DNA of 64,000 nucleotides from JAOADN01 sp049323795 (GCA_049323795.1 JBMOOH010000028.1:62001-126000); one strand, 5' to 3'. Positions 20,088 to 30,371 are shown, counted from the first letter of the stretch. Notes: generated by a model from the letters alone, not told the origin. Numbers and translations: made by a program.

Positions 20088-22025
20088 CTACACCTGCCCC
20101 GGCGGACTGCGCCAGCGCTCTGCCCGCCACATCGCGGCGGGTACGGCGGTCTGCCGCCTGCGCAGGGCGAGCACGCGCGGGTCCATGACCCGGTGCCAGA
20201 GCGGCGGAACGAGTGCGAGCGCGTACATCGCCGGCAGCGAATGCGGCAGCGTGGGCCTCCCGCTGCCGCGGCGCCCTTCCGGACCCCCGGCGATCTGCGC
20301 CGGTTCCGTCGTGCCGCGTCGGCCGCCCCGTCCCTCCCGCCCGCGGGGGTGATCCGAATGCAGGGGGCCGGTCCGCATGGCCAGCGTGGAAAGGCCGGGC
20401 GGCGCGTCCCAGCTATGGGCGGGGCCGACCGGCTCCCACCGGCCGGAGGGGGTCCTGCGGCGGAGCAGGCCGTAGTGCTGCACGTAGTCGCAGAGCAGGA
20501 GCTGCAACTGCGCGAAGCCCGACAGCAGGAGCCAGACGAGCACCCCGGCCGGCCCGAAGGCCAGCCCGGCGAGGGCCAGGGCCATCACTGCCCCGCCGAT
20601 GTAGAAGAGGTACGGATGCACGCGTCTCGGGCGCCCGCCCAGCCGTGCGCGCGCCATCTGCCGCTCGATCTCCCACCCGGCCACGAAGGAACCGATCCAT
20701 GCCCGGGGGACGTACTGCCAGAAGCCTTCGCCCGTCTCGGCACTGGCGGGATCGTCCGGCGTGGCGACGTGGCGGTGGTGGACCAGCCGGTGCGCCGAGA
20801 CATGGTGGCCGAAGAGCATCGAGGTCAGGATCGCAGCGCCAAGGCGGCGTCTTCCCGGTTCGGCACGGTGGATCAGTTCGTGCGCGTTCGCGTTCGAGAC
20901 CTGGCCGAACCAGAGCCCGAAGGCGAGGAAGGTGGACAGGTATCCGGCCGCGCCGAGGCGGTCCGTCCCGGCGAGGGCGTGGAGCGCGGCAACGGCAAGC
21001 ATCACGTGGACCGCCGCAAGGGCGTCCGAAAGCCGGCCTGCCGCGGCGGCGTCGGCCGGCATTGCGGCCGGGGCGCCGTCGAGGGGGGCGAACTCGTCCA
21101 TCAGCCAGGTGAAGACGGTGAGGTAGGCGAGGGCGGCCAGCGGGAAGACCCCTCCGAGGAAGGCCGCCGCCAGCAGCAGTGGAACCGGCGCGAACGCGGC
21201 GATGGCCTGACTGCGGACGGCCGGCGCCGCCATCCAGGCCTGCGCGGCGCGGGCAGCGAGACGGCGGACGAAGGTGCGGGGTGGGGCAAGGCGCATATCC
21301 GCACTGCTGCGGCCGGTCCGGGCTGCGGCCGAGATGTGCGTGGCAGGGGCGGGGGCAGGGGCGGGGGCGGGGGCAGCCGGGGCCGGTGTCCGATCGGAGA
21401 GGATGCGCTCGATCTCTGCCAGCTCGACTTCGAGCGACCTCGCCCCGGCCTCCGCCCGCGCCGGATCGGCGAAGTCGCCGGCCATCGGTCGGTCCCGGAG
21501 CCCGGTCGGCCGGCAGGGACGGGACCGGCCGGGTCCCGACGCCCCGGCGCAGTCGGGGCCGGGAACCGGACCTGCCGCCCCGTCGGCGGGACCGACGGAC
21601 GCAGGCGCCGGGCCCGGGCGACAGTCCCGCGCTTCCGCGGGGGCCGGCGGTGTCCGCCCGACAGGGGAAGGGGCCGGCGATGGGGCCGGGGATGGGGTTG
21701 GGGAAAGGGCAGGGGAGAGGGCCGGCAGTGCCGCGGACGCGGCCCCGGCTGCGTCCGCATCGCTGTCCGCACGGGCCTCCGAACCCGGCCCGGACCGATC
21801 CGAGCGGGGGGCCGCCGCGACTTCGCCGGCCATTGCCGCAAACACCGCCCGCAGGGTCGCTTCGTCAGCGTCGGCGACGGACATCCCGTCGGGCCGCATC
21901 TCCGGCGGGGCCGGGTTGCCCTCGGGCATGAGGTGCGGCGCGGGTGGCACCGATCCTCCGGCCTGCCGGGCGTCGGCCGGACTCTCCGGTCCGTTGCGGC
22001 GGGAAAACCACAAAGCCATGTCCAT
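20088..22025 (-). CDS. AlkB-like membrane diiron monooxygenase with long N-terminal extension and degenerate third His box
   Basis: The C-terminal half is an integral-membrane alkane-1-monooxygenase/fatty-acid hydroxylase. Helices flank the first His box AHELIH, the second box HRLVHHRH followed by VATPDDP, and QHYGLLRR. The end RVMDPRVLAL also matches AlkB. The third box, normally HSDHHAHP, reads HSDHPRGREG and is followed by about 30 Arg/Gly-rich residues, so at least one diiron ligand is missing; activity is doubtful. The frame opens at ATG 22025 with GGAGA 10 bases upstream, which adds about 280 residues of low-complexity Pro/Ala sequence plus a short helix (VELAEIERILSD) before the first membrane helix. 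Ordinary AlkB is about 330-400 residues; this is 645. It is divergent from ftsY. Confidence 0.75.
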   Translation of the reverse strand: MDMALWFSRRNGPESPADARQAGGSVPPAPHLMPEGNPAPPEMRPDGMSVADADEATLRAVFAAMAGEVAAAPRSDRSGPGSEARADSDADAAGAASAALPALSPALSPTPSPAPSPAPSPVGRTPPAPAEARDCRPGPAPASVGPADGAAGPVPGPDCAGASGPGRSRPCRPTGLRDRPMAGDFADPARAEAGARSLEVELAEIERILSDRTPAPAAPAPAPAPAPATHISAAARTGRSSADMRLAPPRTFVRRLAARAAQAWMAAPAVRSQAIAAFAPVPLLLAAAFLGGVFPLAALAYLTVFTWLMDEFAPLDGAPAAMPADAAAAGRLSDALAAVHVMLAVAALHALAGTDRLGAAGYLSTFLAFGLWFGQVSNANAHELIHRAEPGRRRLGAAILTSMLFGHHVSAHRLVHHRHVATPDDPASAETGEGFWQYVPRAWIGSFVAGWEIERQMARARLGGRPRRVHPYLFYIGGAVMALALAGLAFGPAGVLVWLLLSGFAQLQLLLCDYVQHYGLLRRRTPSGRWEPVGPAHSWDAPPGLSTLAMRTGPLHSDHPRGREGRGGRRGTTEPAQIAGGPEGRRGSGRPTLPHSLPAMYALALVPPLWHRVMDPRVLALRRRQTAVPAAMWRAERWRSPPGQV

Positions 22026-22157
22026 GCTGACACAATCTCCGATGATTTGGGCCAAAAATGGGCGGCGCCCCCGTCCCAGTGCGTGCCGGGGGCCTTCCCT
22101 CGGACGGCCGGAAGGACTAGGTGGAGGCGGTTGCAGCCACACGGATGACCGCGCCAG

Positions 22158-23288
22158 ATGTCGTTCTTCTCGAAGCTTCGCGACCGGCTGCTGAAATCCT
22201 CCGCCAGGATCGACGAGGGTGTCTCGGCGCTGGTCGCCGAAGCAAACGACACGGGCGGCCCGCGCGGCGGTCCGGCCCCGGCTCTCGGGGATCCAGCCCC
22301 CGATCCTGCCCCCGACTCTGCCCCTGCATCTGCCGCCGCGCCGGCGGCAGACCTGGTGCCGGATCCGGCGACTGACCTGGCGCCGGCGGCAGACCCGGCG
22401 CCGGAACGGCGCCCCGGGATTCTCGGGCGGATCTTCTCGCTCGGCGCCGCGGACGAGCCCAGACGTGTCCTCGACGACGCGATGCTCGAAAGCCTCGAAG
22501 AGCTGCTGATCACGGCGGACATGGGGGTGGACACGGCCCTGCAGGTCGCGGCGAACCTCGCCGAGGGCCGCATGGGCAGACGTGTCTCGGCCACCGAAAT
22601 CAAGCGCGCCCTCGCCGACGAGATCGCCCGGATCATGGAGCCGGTGGCGCGGCCGCTGCCGCTCTACCCGCGCAAGCCGCAGGTCGTGCTGGTCGTCGGC
22701 GTGAACGGATCGGGCAAGACCACGACGATCGGCAAGCTCGCGAGCCAGTTCCGCGCCGCCGGCAAGAACGTGGTCATCGCGGCGGGGGACACGTTCCGCG
22801 CCGCCGCGGTCGAGCAGCTCAAGGTATGGGGCGACCGCGCGGGCGTGCCGGTGATGACGGCGGCGCAGGGATCCGACCCCGCAAGCCTCGCCTTCGACGC
22901 GATGGCACGCGCCGAGGCCGAGGGCGCCGACCTTCTGATGATCGATACCGCAGGCCGGCTCCAGAACCGCCAGGACCTGATGGAGGAACTGGCCAAGATC
23001 GTCCGCGTGATCCGCAAGCGCGACCCGGACGCGCCGCACAACACCATCCTTGTCCTCGACGCCACCACCGGACAGAACGCCCTGACGCAGGTCGAGATTT
23101 TCCGCCGGATCGCCGATGTGACCGGACTGGTGATGACAAAGCTCGACGGCACCGCGAAGGGCGGGGTGCTCGTGGCGCTCGCGGACCGGTTCGGGTTGCC
23201 GATCCACGCGATCGGTGTGGGCGAGCAGATCGACGACCTGCAGCCCTTCGACCCGAGGGATTTCGCAGACGCGCTGGTGGGGGTGTGA
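22158..23288 (+). CDS. ftsY: Signal recognition particle receptor FtsY
   Basis: FtsY is the SRP receptor GTPase that delivers ribosome-nascent chain complexes to the SecYEG translocon. The protein starts MSFFSKLRDRLLKSSARI, a membrane-binding amphipathic helix. An acidic/Pro-Ala low-complexity linker (residues 30-85) follows, then the N domain four-helix bundle and the G domain: GVNGSGKTTTIGKLA (G1, about residue 181), DTFRAAA (G2), DTAGRLQ (G3) and TKLDGTAKGG (G4, about 328). The 376-residue length is usual. yciB starts one base after its stop. Confidence 0.96.
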   Translation: MSFFSKLRDRLLKSSARIDEGVSALVAEANDTGGPRGGPAPALGDPAPDPAPDSAPASAAAPAADLVPDPATDLAPAADPAPERRPGILGRIFSLGAADEPRRVLDDAMLESLEELLITADMGVDTALQVAANLAEGRMGRRVSATEIKRALADEIARIMEPVARPLPLYPRKPQVVLVVGVNGSGKTTTIGKLASQFRAAGKNVVIAAGDTFRAAAVEQLKVWGDRAGVPVMTAAQGSDPASLAFDAMARAEAEGADLLMIDTAGRLQNRQDLMEELAKIVRVIRKRDPDAPHNTILVLDATTGQNALTQVEIFRRIADVTGLVMTKLDGTAKGGVLVALADRFGLPIHAIGVGEQIDDLQPFDPRDFADALVGV

Positions 23289-23289
23289 T

Positions 23290-23901
23290 GTGACGGGGAC
23301 GAAGAAACCGAGCCCCTGGGTGAAGATCGCGCTCGAGTTCGGGCCGGTGCTGGCCTTCTTCCTTGCATTCTCGCGGTTCAAGGACCAGAGCCTGACGATC
23401 GCCGGCACCGCCTATGGCGGGTTCATCGTCGCCACCGCGCTGTTCGTGCCGCTCATGGTCCTCTCGACCCTCATCCTCTGGCGGCTGACCGGACGGATGT
23501 CGGTCATGCAGATCGTCACCCTCGTTCTGGTTCTCGTCTTCGGCGGGCTCACCGTCTGGCTCAACGATCCCTACTTCCTGAAGATGAAGGTCACGATCAT
23601 CTACGCGCTCTTTGCCGCGATCCTCGGCTTCGGGCTGCTCCGGGGCCGGTCCTACCTGCGGCTGGCCATGGACGAGGTGGTGCCGCTGACCGGAGAAGGC
23701 TGGATGATCCTGACGCGCCGCGTCACGGCGTTCTTCGCAGCCCTCGCGGTCCTGAACGAGATCGTGTGGCGCACGATGTCGGACGCGGCCTGGGTGAACT
23801 TCAAGACCTTCGGCCTGACCATCGGCGTCTTCGGCTTCTTCATGCTGCAGGGCAAGCTCTTCGAAGCGCACGCAGCGAAGGCCGAGGGCGACGAGAACTG
23901 A
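23290..23901 (+). CDS. yciB: YciB/IspZ family inner-membrane septation protein
   Basis: This is a polytopic membrane protein of the YciB (intracellular septation protein A) family, implicated in cell envelope and division. GTG 23290 is the natural start, directly after the ftsY stop. The 203 residues show five to six helices, with the typical opening KIALEFGPVLAFFLAFSRF and the RRVTAFFAALAVLNEIVWR segment near residue 140. Cotranslation with ftsY is likely. The gene ends four bases before the convergent GST gene. Confidence 0.9.
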   Translation: MTGTKKPSPWVKIALEFGPVLAFFLAFSRFKDQSLTIAGTAYGGFIVATALFVPLMVLSTLILWRLTGRMSVMQIVTLVLVLVFGGLTVWLNDPYFLKMKVTIIYALFAAILGFGLLRGRSYLRLAMDEVVPLTGEGWMILTRRVTAFFAALAVLNEIVWRTMSDAAWVNFKTFGLTIGVFGFFMLQGKLFEAHAAKAEGDEN

Positions 23902-23905
23902 CGCC

Positions 23906-24616
23906 TCAGACTGCCGTCTGCTTGCCGAACAGGATGTCCTGCGCCCTTCGGTCATGCCGGAGGTTGCCCCGCTTCTCTTCGGCGACGGCCTTCCCGCGGC
24001 GGAAAGCGGGGCGGTCGGCCAGGTGAGCGAGCCAGCGCGCGAAGTGGGGCTTGTCGTCGAGGGTCTGTTCCTGCGCCTGCCAGCCCTGCGCCCAGGGCCA
24101 GATCGCCATGTCCGCGATGGACAGGAACGGGCCCGCAACGAACTCGCGGTCGGCCAGCCGGCGGTCGAGCACGCCGTAGAGCCGCCCGACCTCGCGCCGG
24201 TAGCGGTTCTTGGCGTAGGGCAGGTCCTGCGGCGGGTCGAGCGACGGGGCGTACCGCAGGAAGTGGTTCGCCTGCCCCGCCATCGGCCCGACCCCGCCCA
24301 TCTGCCAGAACAGCCACTGGTCGACCTCGACCCGCTCGCGTTCGGTCGCGCCGTGGAACTTCCCCGTTTTGCGCGCGAGGTACTGCAGGATCGCCCCCGA
24401 TTCGAAGACCGAGATCGGCCGCCCGTCCGGCCCGTCGGGGTCGACGATCGCCGGTATCCGGTTGTTCGGCGCGATCGCTAGGAATTCCGGCGCGAACTGA
24501 TCGCCCGCGCCGATGTTCACCAGCCTCACGCGGTAGGGCAGCCCCATCTCTTCCAGCGCGATGGTGATCTTCCATCCGTTGGGCGTGGGCCAGTAGTAGA
24601 GGTCGATCTCGCCCAT
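23906..24616 (-). CDS. Glutathione S-transferase family protein (YfcG/Nu-class like)
   Basis: The 236-residue product has an N-terminal thioredoxin-fold (IDLYYWPTPNGWKITIALEE, then NNRIPAIVDPDG and the glutathione-site VFESGAILQYLA near residue 72) and an all-helical C-terminal domain. The TPNGWK segment after the first strand is characteristic of YfcG-type disulfide-bond oxidoreductases, which reduce small disulfides with glutathione. That assignment is by motif resemblance. It converges with yciB. Confidence 0.88.
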   Translation of the reverse strand: MGEIDLYYWPTPNGWKITIALEEMGLPYRVRLVNIGAGDQFAPEFLAIAPNNRIPAIVDPDGPDGRPISVFESGAILQYLARKTGKFHGATERERVEVDQWLFWQMGGVGPMAGQANHFLRYAPSLDPPQDLPYAKNRYRREVGRLYGVLDRRLADREFVAGPFLSIADMAIWPWAQGWQAQEQTLDDKPHFARWLAHLADRPAFRRGKAVAEEKRGNLRHDRRAQDILFGKQTAV

Positions 24617-24870
24617 CCTGAGTGTCCTTCTGCAGAGTTGCCCCTGTCAGGATGGCGCAACCCGGCCGCAAGGCAAGGGCCGGCCGAAAGGCGGCCCGGC
24701 CAAAAGCTGCGACCGGCGCGCGGGCCTTCTGCGCACCAGTTCCATTCGCAGGATGCCCGCGCAACCGGCTGCCGGGGTGCTTCGTTGCCGGGCCGCGCGG
24801 CGAAGACGCGGTGCAGCCGTTGCGGCGTGACAGCCTTGACCTCGGGCGCGTCTGCGGCTACCGCGTCGGA

Positions 24871-24921
24871 GTGGCGATTTGTCGACCGGATTGCGGGCCA
24901 CGTTAAACAAGCCGCTAAAGA
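24871..24921 (+). promoter_or_regulatory. SAM-II riboswitch
   Basis: The metZ leader contains the near-invariant SAM-II core CCACGTTAAACAAG followed by CCGCTAAAG. Stem P1 is GTGGC (24871-24875) with GCCAC (24897-24901). The pseudoknot is visible: the loop segment GCGATTTGT (24874-24882) can pair with ACAAG and CGC on the 3' side (24907-24915). SAM-II aptamers are an alphaproteobacterial class that senses S-adenosylmethionine and lowers methionine-pathway expression. The metZ gene starts 73 bases downstream. The aptamer boundaries are approximate. Confidence 0.9.
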
Positions 24922-24947
24922 GGTTGGAGGACGCAGGCCGCGCCCCC

Positions 24948-24976
24948 GCCCCTGACCGGTCGGGGGCTTTTTGTTT
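24948..24976 (+). terminator. Leader terminator between the SAM-II aptamer and metZ
   Basis: GCCCCTGAC (24948-24956) pairs with GTCGGGGGC (24959-24967) with one G-T wobble, directly followed by TTTTTGTTT (24968-24976). This is a standard intrinsic terminator, 27 bases after the aptamer and before the GGAGGG ribosome-binding site of metZ, so SAM binding may control termination as well as, or instead of, translation. Confidence 0.75.
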
Positions 24977-24993
24977 GGCCGGAGGGCCTGAAG

Positions 24994-26169
24994 ATGAACG
25001 ACTGGAAGACACGCACGAAACTCGTCCATGCCGGCGCGCGGCGGAGCCAGTACGGCGAGATGTCCGAGGCGATCTTCCTGACGCAGGGCTTCGTCTACGA
25101 TACCGCCGAGCAGGCCGAGGCGCGTTTCATCCAGGCGGGCGGGGACGAGTTCATCTACGCCCGCTACGGCAACCCCACCGTGCGGATGTTCGAAGAGCGC
25201 ATGGCGGCGATCGAGGGGACCGAGGATGCCTTCGCCACGGCGAGCGGCATGGCGGCGGTGAACGGGGCGCTGACGTCGATGCTCAGGGCGGGCGACCATG
25301 TCGTTTCGTCCCGCGCGCTTTTCGGGTCGTGCCTCTACGTCCTCGAAATCCTCGGCCGCTTCGGCGTCGAGGTGAGCTTCGTCGACGGAACCGACCTGTC
25401 GCAGTGGGAGAATGCCGTGCGGGCCGGCACGAAGGCGGTGTTTCTCGAGTCCGTCTCGAACCCCACGCTCGAAGTCATCGACATCGGGGCCGTGTCGGAG
25501 ATCGCCCGTGCCCGGGGCGCGGCGGTGATCGTGGACAACGTCTTCGCCACGCCGACCTTCAGCCGCGCCGTCGAACTCGGCGCGGATGTCGTGGTCTATT
25601 CCGCGACCAAGCACATCGACGGGTCCGGCCGCTGCCTTGGCGGGGTCGTCTGCGGCACGGGGCAGTACATCCGCAAGGTGCTCGAGCCCTACCTCAAGCA
25701 CACGGGCGCGGCGATGAGTCCGTTCAACGCCTGGGTGATGCTGAAGGGGATGGAGACGCTCGATCTTCGGGTCCGCCAGCAGGCGGCAAGCGCGCAGGGG
25801 GTGGCCGAGGCGCTGGAAGCGCATGGCAGCCTTGCGCGGGTGCTGTACCCCGGCCTTGCCTCGCACCCCCAGCACGATCTGGCGATGCGGCAGATGGGCG
25901 CCGGCGGAACGGTCGTTTCCTTCGACGTGAAGGGCGGGCAGGAGGCCGCGTTCCGGTTCCTCAACGCGCTCGAAATCATCAAGATTTCCAACAACCTCGG
26001 CGATGCGAAGTCGATCGTGACCCACCCTGCCACCACCACCCACCAGCGGCTCGCCCCCGAGCAGCGCGCCGCGCTCGGGATCACCCCGGGTCTCGTCCGG
26101 CTGTCGCTGGGCCTCGAAGATGCGGATGACATTCTGGCCGATCTGACGCAGGCTCTGTCAGTGATCTGA
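24994..26169 (+). CDS. metZ: O-succinylhomoserine sulfhydrylase
   Basis: MetZ is a PLP enzyme that makes homocysteine directly from O-succinyl- (or O-acetyl-) homoserine and sulfide in methionine synthesis. The 391 residues match the Cys/Met-metabolism family: YARYGNPTVRMFEERMAAIE (about residue 53), the PLP-lysine in YSATKHIDGSGR (about 205) and SLGLEDADDILADL at the end. GGAGGG (24981-24986) precedes ATG 24994. Placement behind a SAM-II riboswitch agrees with a methionine role and favours MetZ over other members of the family. Confidence 0.94.
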   Translation: MNDWKTRTKLVHAGARRSQYGEMSEAIFLTQGFVYDTAEQAEARFIQAGGDEFIYARYGNPTVRMFEERMAAIEGTEDAFATASGMAAVNGALTSMLRAGDHVVSSRALFGSCLYVLEILGRFGVEVSFVDGTDLSQWENAVRAGTKAVFLESVSNPTLEVIDIGAVSEIARARGAAVIVDNVFATPTFSRAVELGADVVVYSATKHIDGSGRCLGGVVCGTGQYIRKVLEPYLKHTGAAMSPFNAWVMLKGMETLDLRVRQQAASAQGVAEALEAHGSLARVLYPGLASHPQHDLAMRQMGAGGTVVSFDVKGGQEAAFRFLNALEIIKISNNLGDAKSIVTHPATTTHQRLAPEQRAALGITPGLVRLSLGLEDADDILADLTQALSVI

Positions 26170-26272
26170 GGTCGTGTCCGGCGCGTAATCCTTCGTGAAC
26201 CGTTGGTCCGGGCCGGCAATGTCCCCATATGTTCGGGGTGCCTCCCGGCCCTGTTGCCTGAAAGGGATTGCC

Positions 26273-27370
<1,098 letters not shown>

Positions 27371-27540
27371 CGGCGGCGGTCCCGCCTGCTTGCGGTCCCT
27401 CTTCGGGTGCGAAGAGGGGCCGGTCCCGGACCGCCGGCCGGCCTGAAGCCCCCGGTCCCTTCGACGAAACCCATCTCGGGAGGATCGGCAAAGCCCGGCC
27501 GGCTTGACACTCCTTCGCCGCCCGACAAGCCTGCCGGCAG

Positions 27541-27588
27541 GCCCGACCAGGGGCCCGACCAGCGGCCGGACCAGCGGCCAGACCAGGG
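27541..27588 (+). repeat. Four tandem 12-bp repeats at the start of the ThDP enzyme gene
   Basis: Four units related to GCC(C/G/A)GACCAG(G/C)G lie at 27541-27552, 27553-27564, 27565-27576 and 27577-27588, directly before the start codon at 27597. The last unit supplies the AGGGGA ribosome-binding site, so the array lies in the 5' leader and ends in the translation initiation region. Confidence 0.8.
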
Positions 27589-27596
27589 GAACCGAC

Positions 27597-29183
27597 ATGA
27601 CCAGCCGACCGCTCGGCGAGCGCATCTCGCACATGCTTCACGACCGGGGCGTCGATGTCATCTTCGGCATCCCGGGCGTGCACAACCTCGAGATGTACCG
27701 GGGCATCGAAAGCGCCGGGATCCGCCACATCCTGTCGCGGCACGAACAGGGCGCGGGGTTCATGGCGGACGGCTATGCGCGGGCGACGGGGCGGCCGGGC
27801 GTCGCCTACGTCATCACCGGGCCGGGGCTTCTGAACATCCTGACGCCGCTCGGGCAGGCGCAGTCGGATTCCGTGCCCGTCCTCGCCATCTCGTCCTGCC
27901 TGGCCCGCGGCGATCTCGGGATCGGGCGGGCGCGGCTCCACGAGATGAAGGATCAGGAGGTCGCCGGCGCCACCGTCTGCGGCTGGAGCCGCACGGCGGC
28001 GGATGCGCCGAGCGCCTACACCCTCATCGACCGGGCGATGGCCGAATTCGCCGCGGCCCGGCCCGGCGCGCGGCATGTCCAGGTGCCGATCGACGTTCTG
28101 GGCGAACCCGCGCCCGCCTTTCCGGCGCGGCCCGGACTGCCCCGCCGCCCGGCCGCCGACCCCGGGCAGGTGGCCGAAGCGGCCGCGCGGATCGCCGGGG
28201 CCCGTCGCCCGATCTTCCTCTTCGGCGGGGGCGCCAAGGCCGGGTGGCAGGCCGCGCGGTCGATCCTCGCCAAGCGCAGCGCCGCGAGTTTCGTCACCAT
28301 GGCGGGGCGGGGGATCACCGATCCGGCCGACCCGCTTGCCTTCGGTTCCTATCTCTCGCGCCCGGACTCGGCCGCGGTCTTTGCGCGCGCCGATCTGGTC
28401 GTCGCGGTCGGAACCGAGATTTCCGAGACGGATCTGTGGCGCACCGATCTCGGCCACACTGCGCCGCTGATCCGGGTGGACATCGACCCGCAGGAGATTT
28501 CCGACGGATTCCCGGCCGAGATCGCGGTGCTGGCCGATGCCGGGCCGTTCCTTGCCGCGCTCGACGCGGCGCTTGCGCCCGGTGACAGCGACTGGACCCC
28601 CGCCGAGGTGGCCGAGGCCCGCACCCGCTGGCGCCGCCAGTGCGACCAGGACCGGCCGGGCATCGTTCCCGTCTGCGACGCGCTGAAGGCCGCGCTGCCG
28701 GAGGGCACGACGGTCTATTCCGACATGACCCAGTTCGCCTATGTCGCCGTGGAAGTCTGGGACATGGACGAACCGGGCCTCTGGCACCACCCCTTCGGCT
28801 TCGGGACGCTCGGCTACGCGCTTCCCGCCGCGATCGGCGGAAAGGTCGGGCTGCCCGACCGGCCGGTCGTCGCCATCCTCGGCGATTACGGCATCCAGTA
28901 CACGCTCCCGGAACTTGGCACCGCAGTGGAACTCGGCCTGCCGCTGCCGATTCTCGTCTGGGACAACGGGGCGCTCGGCGAGATCAGGGACGGCATGATC
29001 CGGGCGCAGATCGCGCCGAACGCAGTGGTGGCGCGGAACCCCGATTTCCTGGCGCTCGCCCGTGCATATGGTGCCTTGGCGGCCGAGCCCGCGACGCCCG
29101 GCGACCTTGCCGCCTCGGTCAGGGCGGCCCTTGCGGCCGACCGGCCGACGCTCATCCGGATGACGCCCCGCCTTTCCGCCTGA
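27597..29183 (+). CDS. Thiamine diphosphate-dependent decarboxylase, probably 5-guanidino-2-oxopentanoate decarboxylase
   Basis: The 528 residues form the three-domain acetolactate-synthase-type fold. The PYR domain starts MTSRPLGERISHMLHDRGVD with the catalytic-type Glu in SRHEQGAGFMADGYARA (about residue 50). The central domain covers about 190-340, and the PP domain contains ILGDYGIQYT and DNGALGEI (about 425-465), the diphosphate/Mg2+ motif in the GDYG form. The close relatives I recall are AruI-type enzymes of arginine transamination; this substrate is an inference. AGGGGA precedes ATG 27597. A possible promoter with TTGACA lies at 27504-27509 but no good -10 follows. Confidence 0.8.
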   Translation: MTSRPLGERISHMLHDRGVDVIFGIPGVHNLEMYRGIESAGIRHILSRHEQGAGFMADGYARATGRPGVAYVITGPGLLNILTPLGQAQSDSVPVLAISSCLARGDLGIGRARLHEMKDQEVAGATVCGWSRTAADAPSAYTLIDRAMAEFAAARPGARHVQVPIDVLGEPAPAFPARPGLPRRPAADPGQVAEAAARIAGARRPIFLFGGGAKAGWQAARSILAKRSAASFVTMAGRGITDPADPLAFGSYLSRPDSAAVFARADLVVAVGTEISETDLWRTDLGHTAPLIRVDIDPQEISDGFPAEIAVLADAGPFLAALDAALAPGDSDWTPAEVAEARTRWRRQCDQDRPGIVPVCDALKAALPEGTTVYSDMTQFAYVAVEVWDMDEPGLWHHPFGFGTLGYALPAAIGGKVGLPDRPVVAILGDYGIQYTLPELGTAVELGLPLPILVWDNGALGEIRDGMIRAQIAPNAVVARNPDFLALARAYGALAAEPATPGDLAASVRAALAADRPTLIRMTPRLSA

Positions 29184-29220
29184 TCCGGGGCAGTGGGGGG
29201 GTGGCCCTGGTCAGGTGGTC

Positions 29221-29260
29221 GCGCACGGTCGCGCACGGTCGCGCACGGCCGCGCACGGTC
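29221..29260. repeat. Four tandem 10-bp repeats in the 29184-29429 intergenic region
   Basis: GCGCACGGTC is repeated at 29221-29230, 29231-29240, 29241-29250 (one change, GGCC) and 29251-29260. The period of 10 would place each copy on the same face of the helix. The rest of the 246-base gap before glyQ has no gene; TTGACC at 29369-29374 is a possible -35 element without a clear -10. Confidence 0.8.
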
Positions 29261-29429
29261 GGGGACCCGATCCGGGGAGGCGGACCTTCGGGGCAGGATC
29301 GTCCCCTCCCGCCGGCGGCCGGCGCGGTGACGAACCTGAAGAACGGACGGAAAAGCGCCCGCGGGCCGTTGACCCCCCACCGCCGGTTGCCTAAGGAGAA
29401 CGCGCCTTTCCACGCCGCCGGACCCCGAC

Positions 29430-30371
29430 ATGCCGCCCAGCCGCCCGCATTCCTTTCAGGAGGTTATCCTGCGCCTCCAGTCCTATTGGGGCGCGCAGGG
29501 CTGCGCGGTGCTTCAGCCCTATGACATGGAGGTGGGGGCAGGCACATTCCACCCGGCCACCACGCTCCGCGCGCTCGGCTCGCGGCCCTGGGCTGCGGCC
29601 TATGTCCAGCCCTCGCGCCGCCCGACCGACGGGCGCTACGGCGAGAACCCGAACCGGATGCAGCACTACTATCAGTACCAGGTGCTGATGAAGCCCTCGC
29701 CGCCGGACCTTCAGGGGCTTTACCTCGGCTCGCTCGAGGCCATCGGCATCGACCTCGCCCTCCATGACATCCGCTTCGTCGAGGACGACTGGGAAAGCCC
29801 AACGCTCGGGGCCTGGGGCCTCGGCTGGGAGGTCTGGTGCGACGGGATGGAGGTGAGCCAGTTCACCTATTTCCAGCAGGTCGGCGGGCACGACTGCAAG
29901 CCGGTCTCGGGCGAACTCACCTATGGGATCGAGCGGCTGGCGATGTACGTGCTCGGGATCGATCACGTCATGGACATGCCGTTCAACGACCCCCGGTCGC
30001 CGATCCCGCTCACCTACGGGGACATCTTCCGCCAGACCGAAGAGGAGTATTCCCGCTGGAACTTCGATGAGGCGGATACCGAGATGCTGTTCCGGCACTT
30101 CAGGGACGCGGAAGCCGAGTGCGAGCGCATCCTTGCGGCGGACGGGGCCGACAAGGCAGGGCGGCGGATCGTCATGGCCCACCCGGCCTATGACCAGTGC
30201 ATCAAGGCGAGCCATCTCTTCAACCTGCTCGACGCGCGCGGCGTCATCAGCGTCACCGAACGTCAGGCCTATATCGGACGTGTCCGCGCGCTCGCCAGGA
30301 AATGCGCCGACGCCTTCGTCAGGACCGAGGCGGGGGGCGGGGGGCGCGCAATGCAGGAGACAGTGCCGTGA
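29430..30371 (+). CDS. glyQ: Glycine--tRNA ligase alpha subunit
   Basis: GlyQ is the catalytic subunit of the alpha2-beta2 bacterial glycyl-tRNA synthetase. The first residues SFQEVILRLQSYWGAQGC, then EVGAGTFHPATTLRALG and YGENPNRMQHYYQYQV are diagnostic, and FTYFQQVGG and SGELTYGIERLAMYVLG follow in order. Length is 313 residues. Its stop overlaps the GTG start of the small gene that separates it from glyS. Confidence 0.97.
   Translation: MPPSRPHSFQEVILRLQSYWGAQGCAVLQPYDMEVGAGTFHPATTLRALGSRPWAAAYVQPSRRPTDGRYGENPNRMQHYYQYQVLMKPSPPDLQGLYLGSLEAIGIDLALHDIRFVEDDWESPTLGAWGLGWEVWCDGMEVSQFTYFQQVGGHDCKPVSGELTYGIERLAMYVLGIDHVMDMPFNDPRSPIPLTYGDIFRQTEEEYSRWNFDEADTEMLFRHFRDAEAECERILAADGADKAGRRIVMAHPAYDQCIKASHLFNLLDARGVISVTERQAYIGRVRALARKCADAFVRTEAGGGGRAMQETVP

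Noticed and set aside
22026..23408. Upstream extension of the AlkB-like frame across ftsY
   Set aside because: It is antisense to ftsY; the ATG at 22025 has a proper ribosome-binding site and marks the real start.
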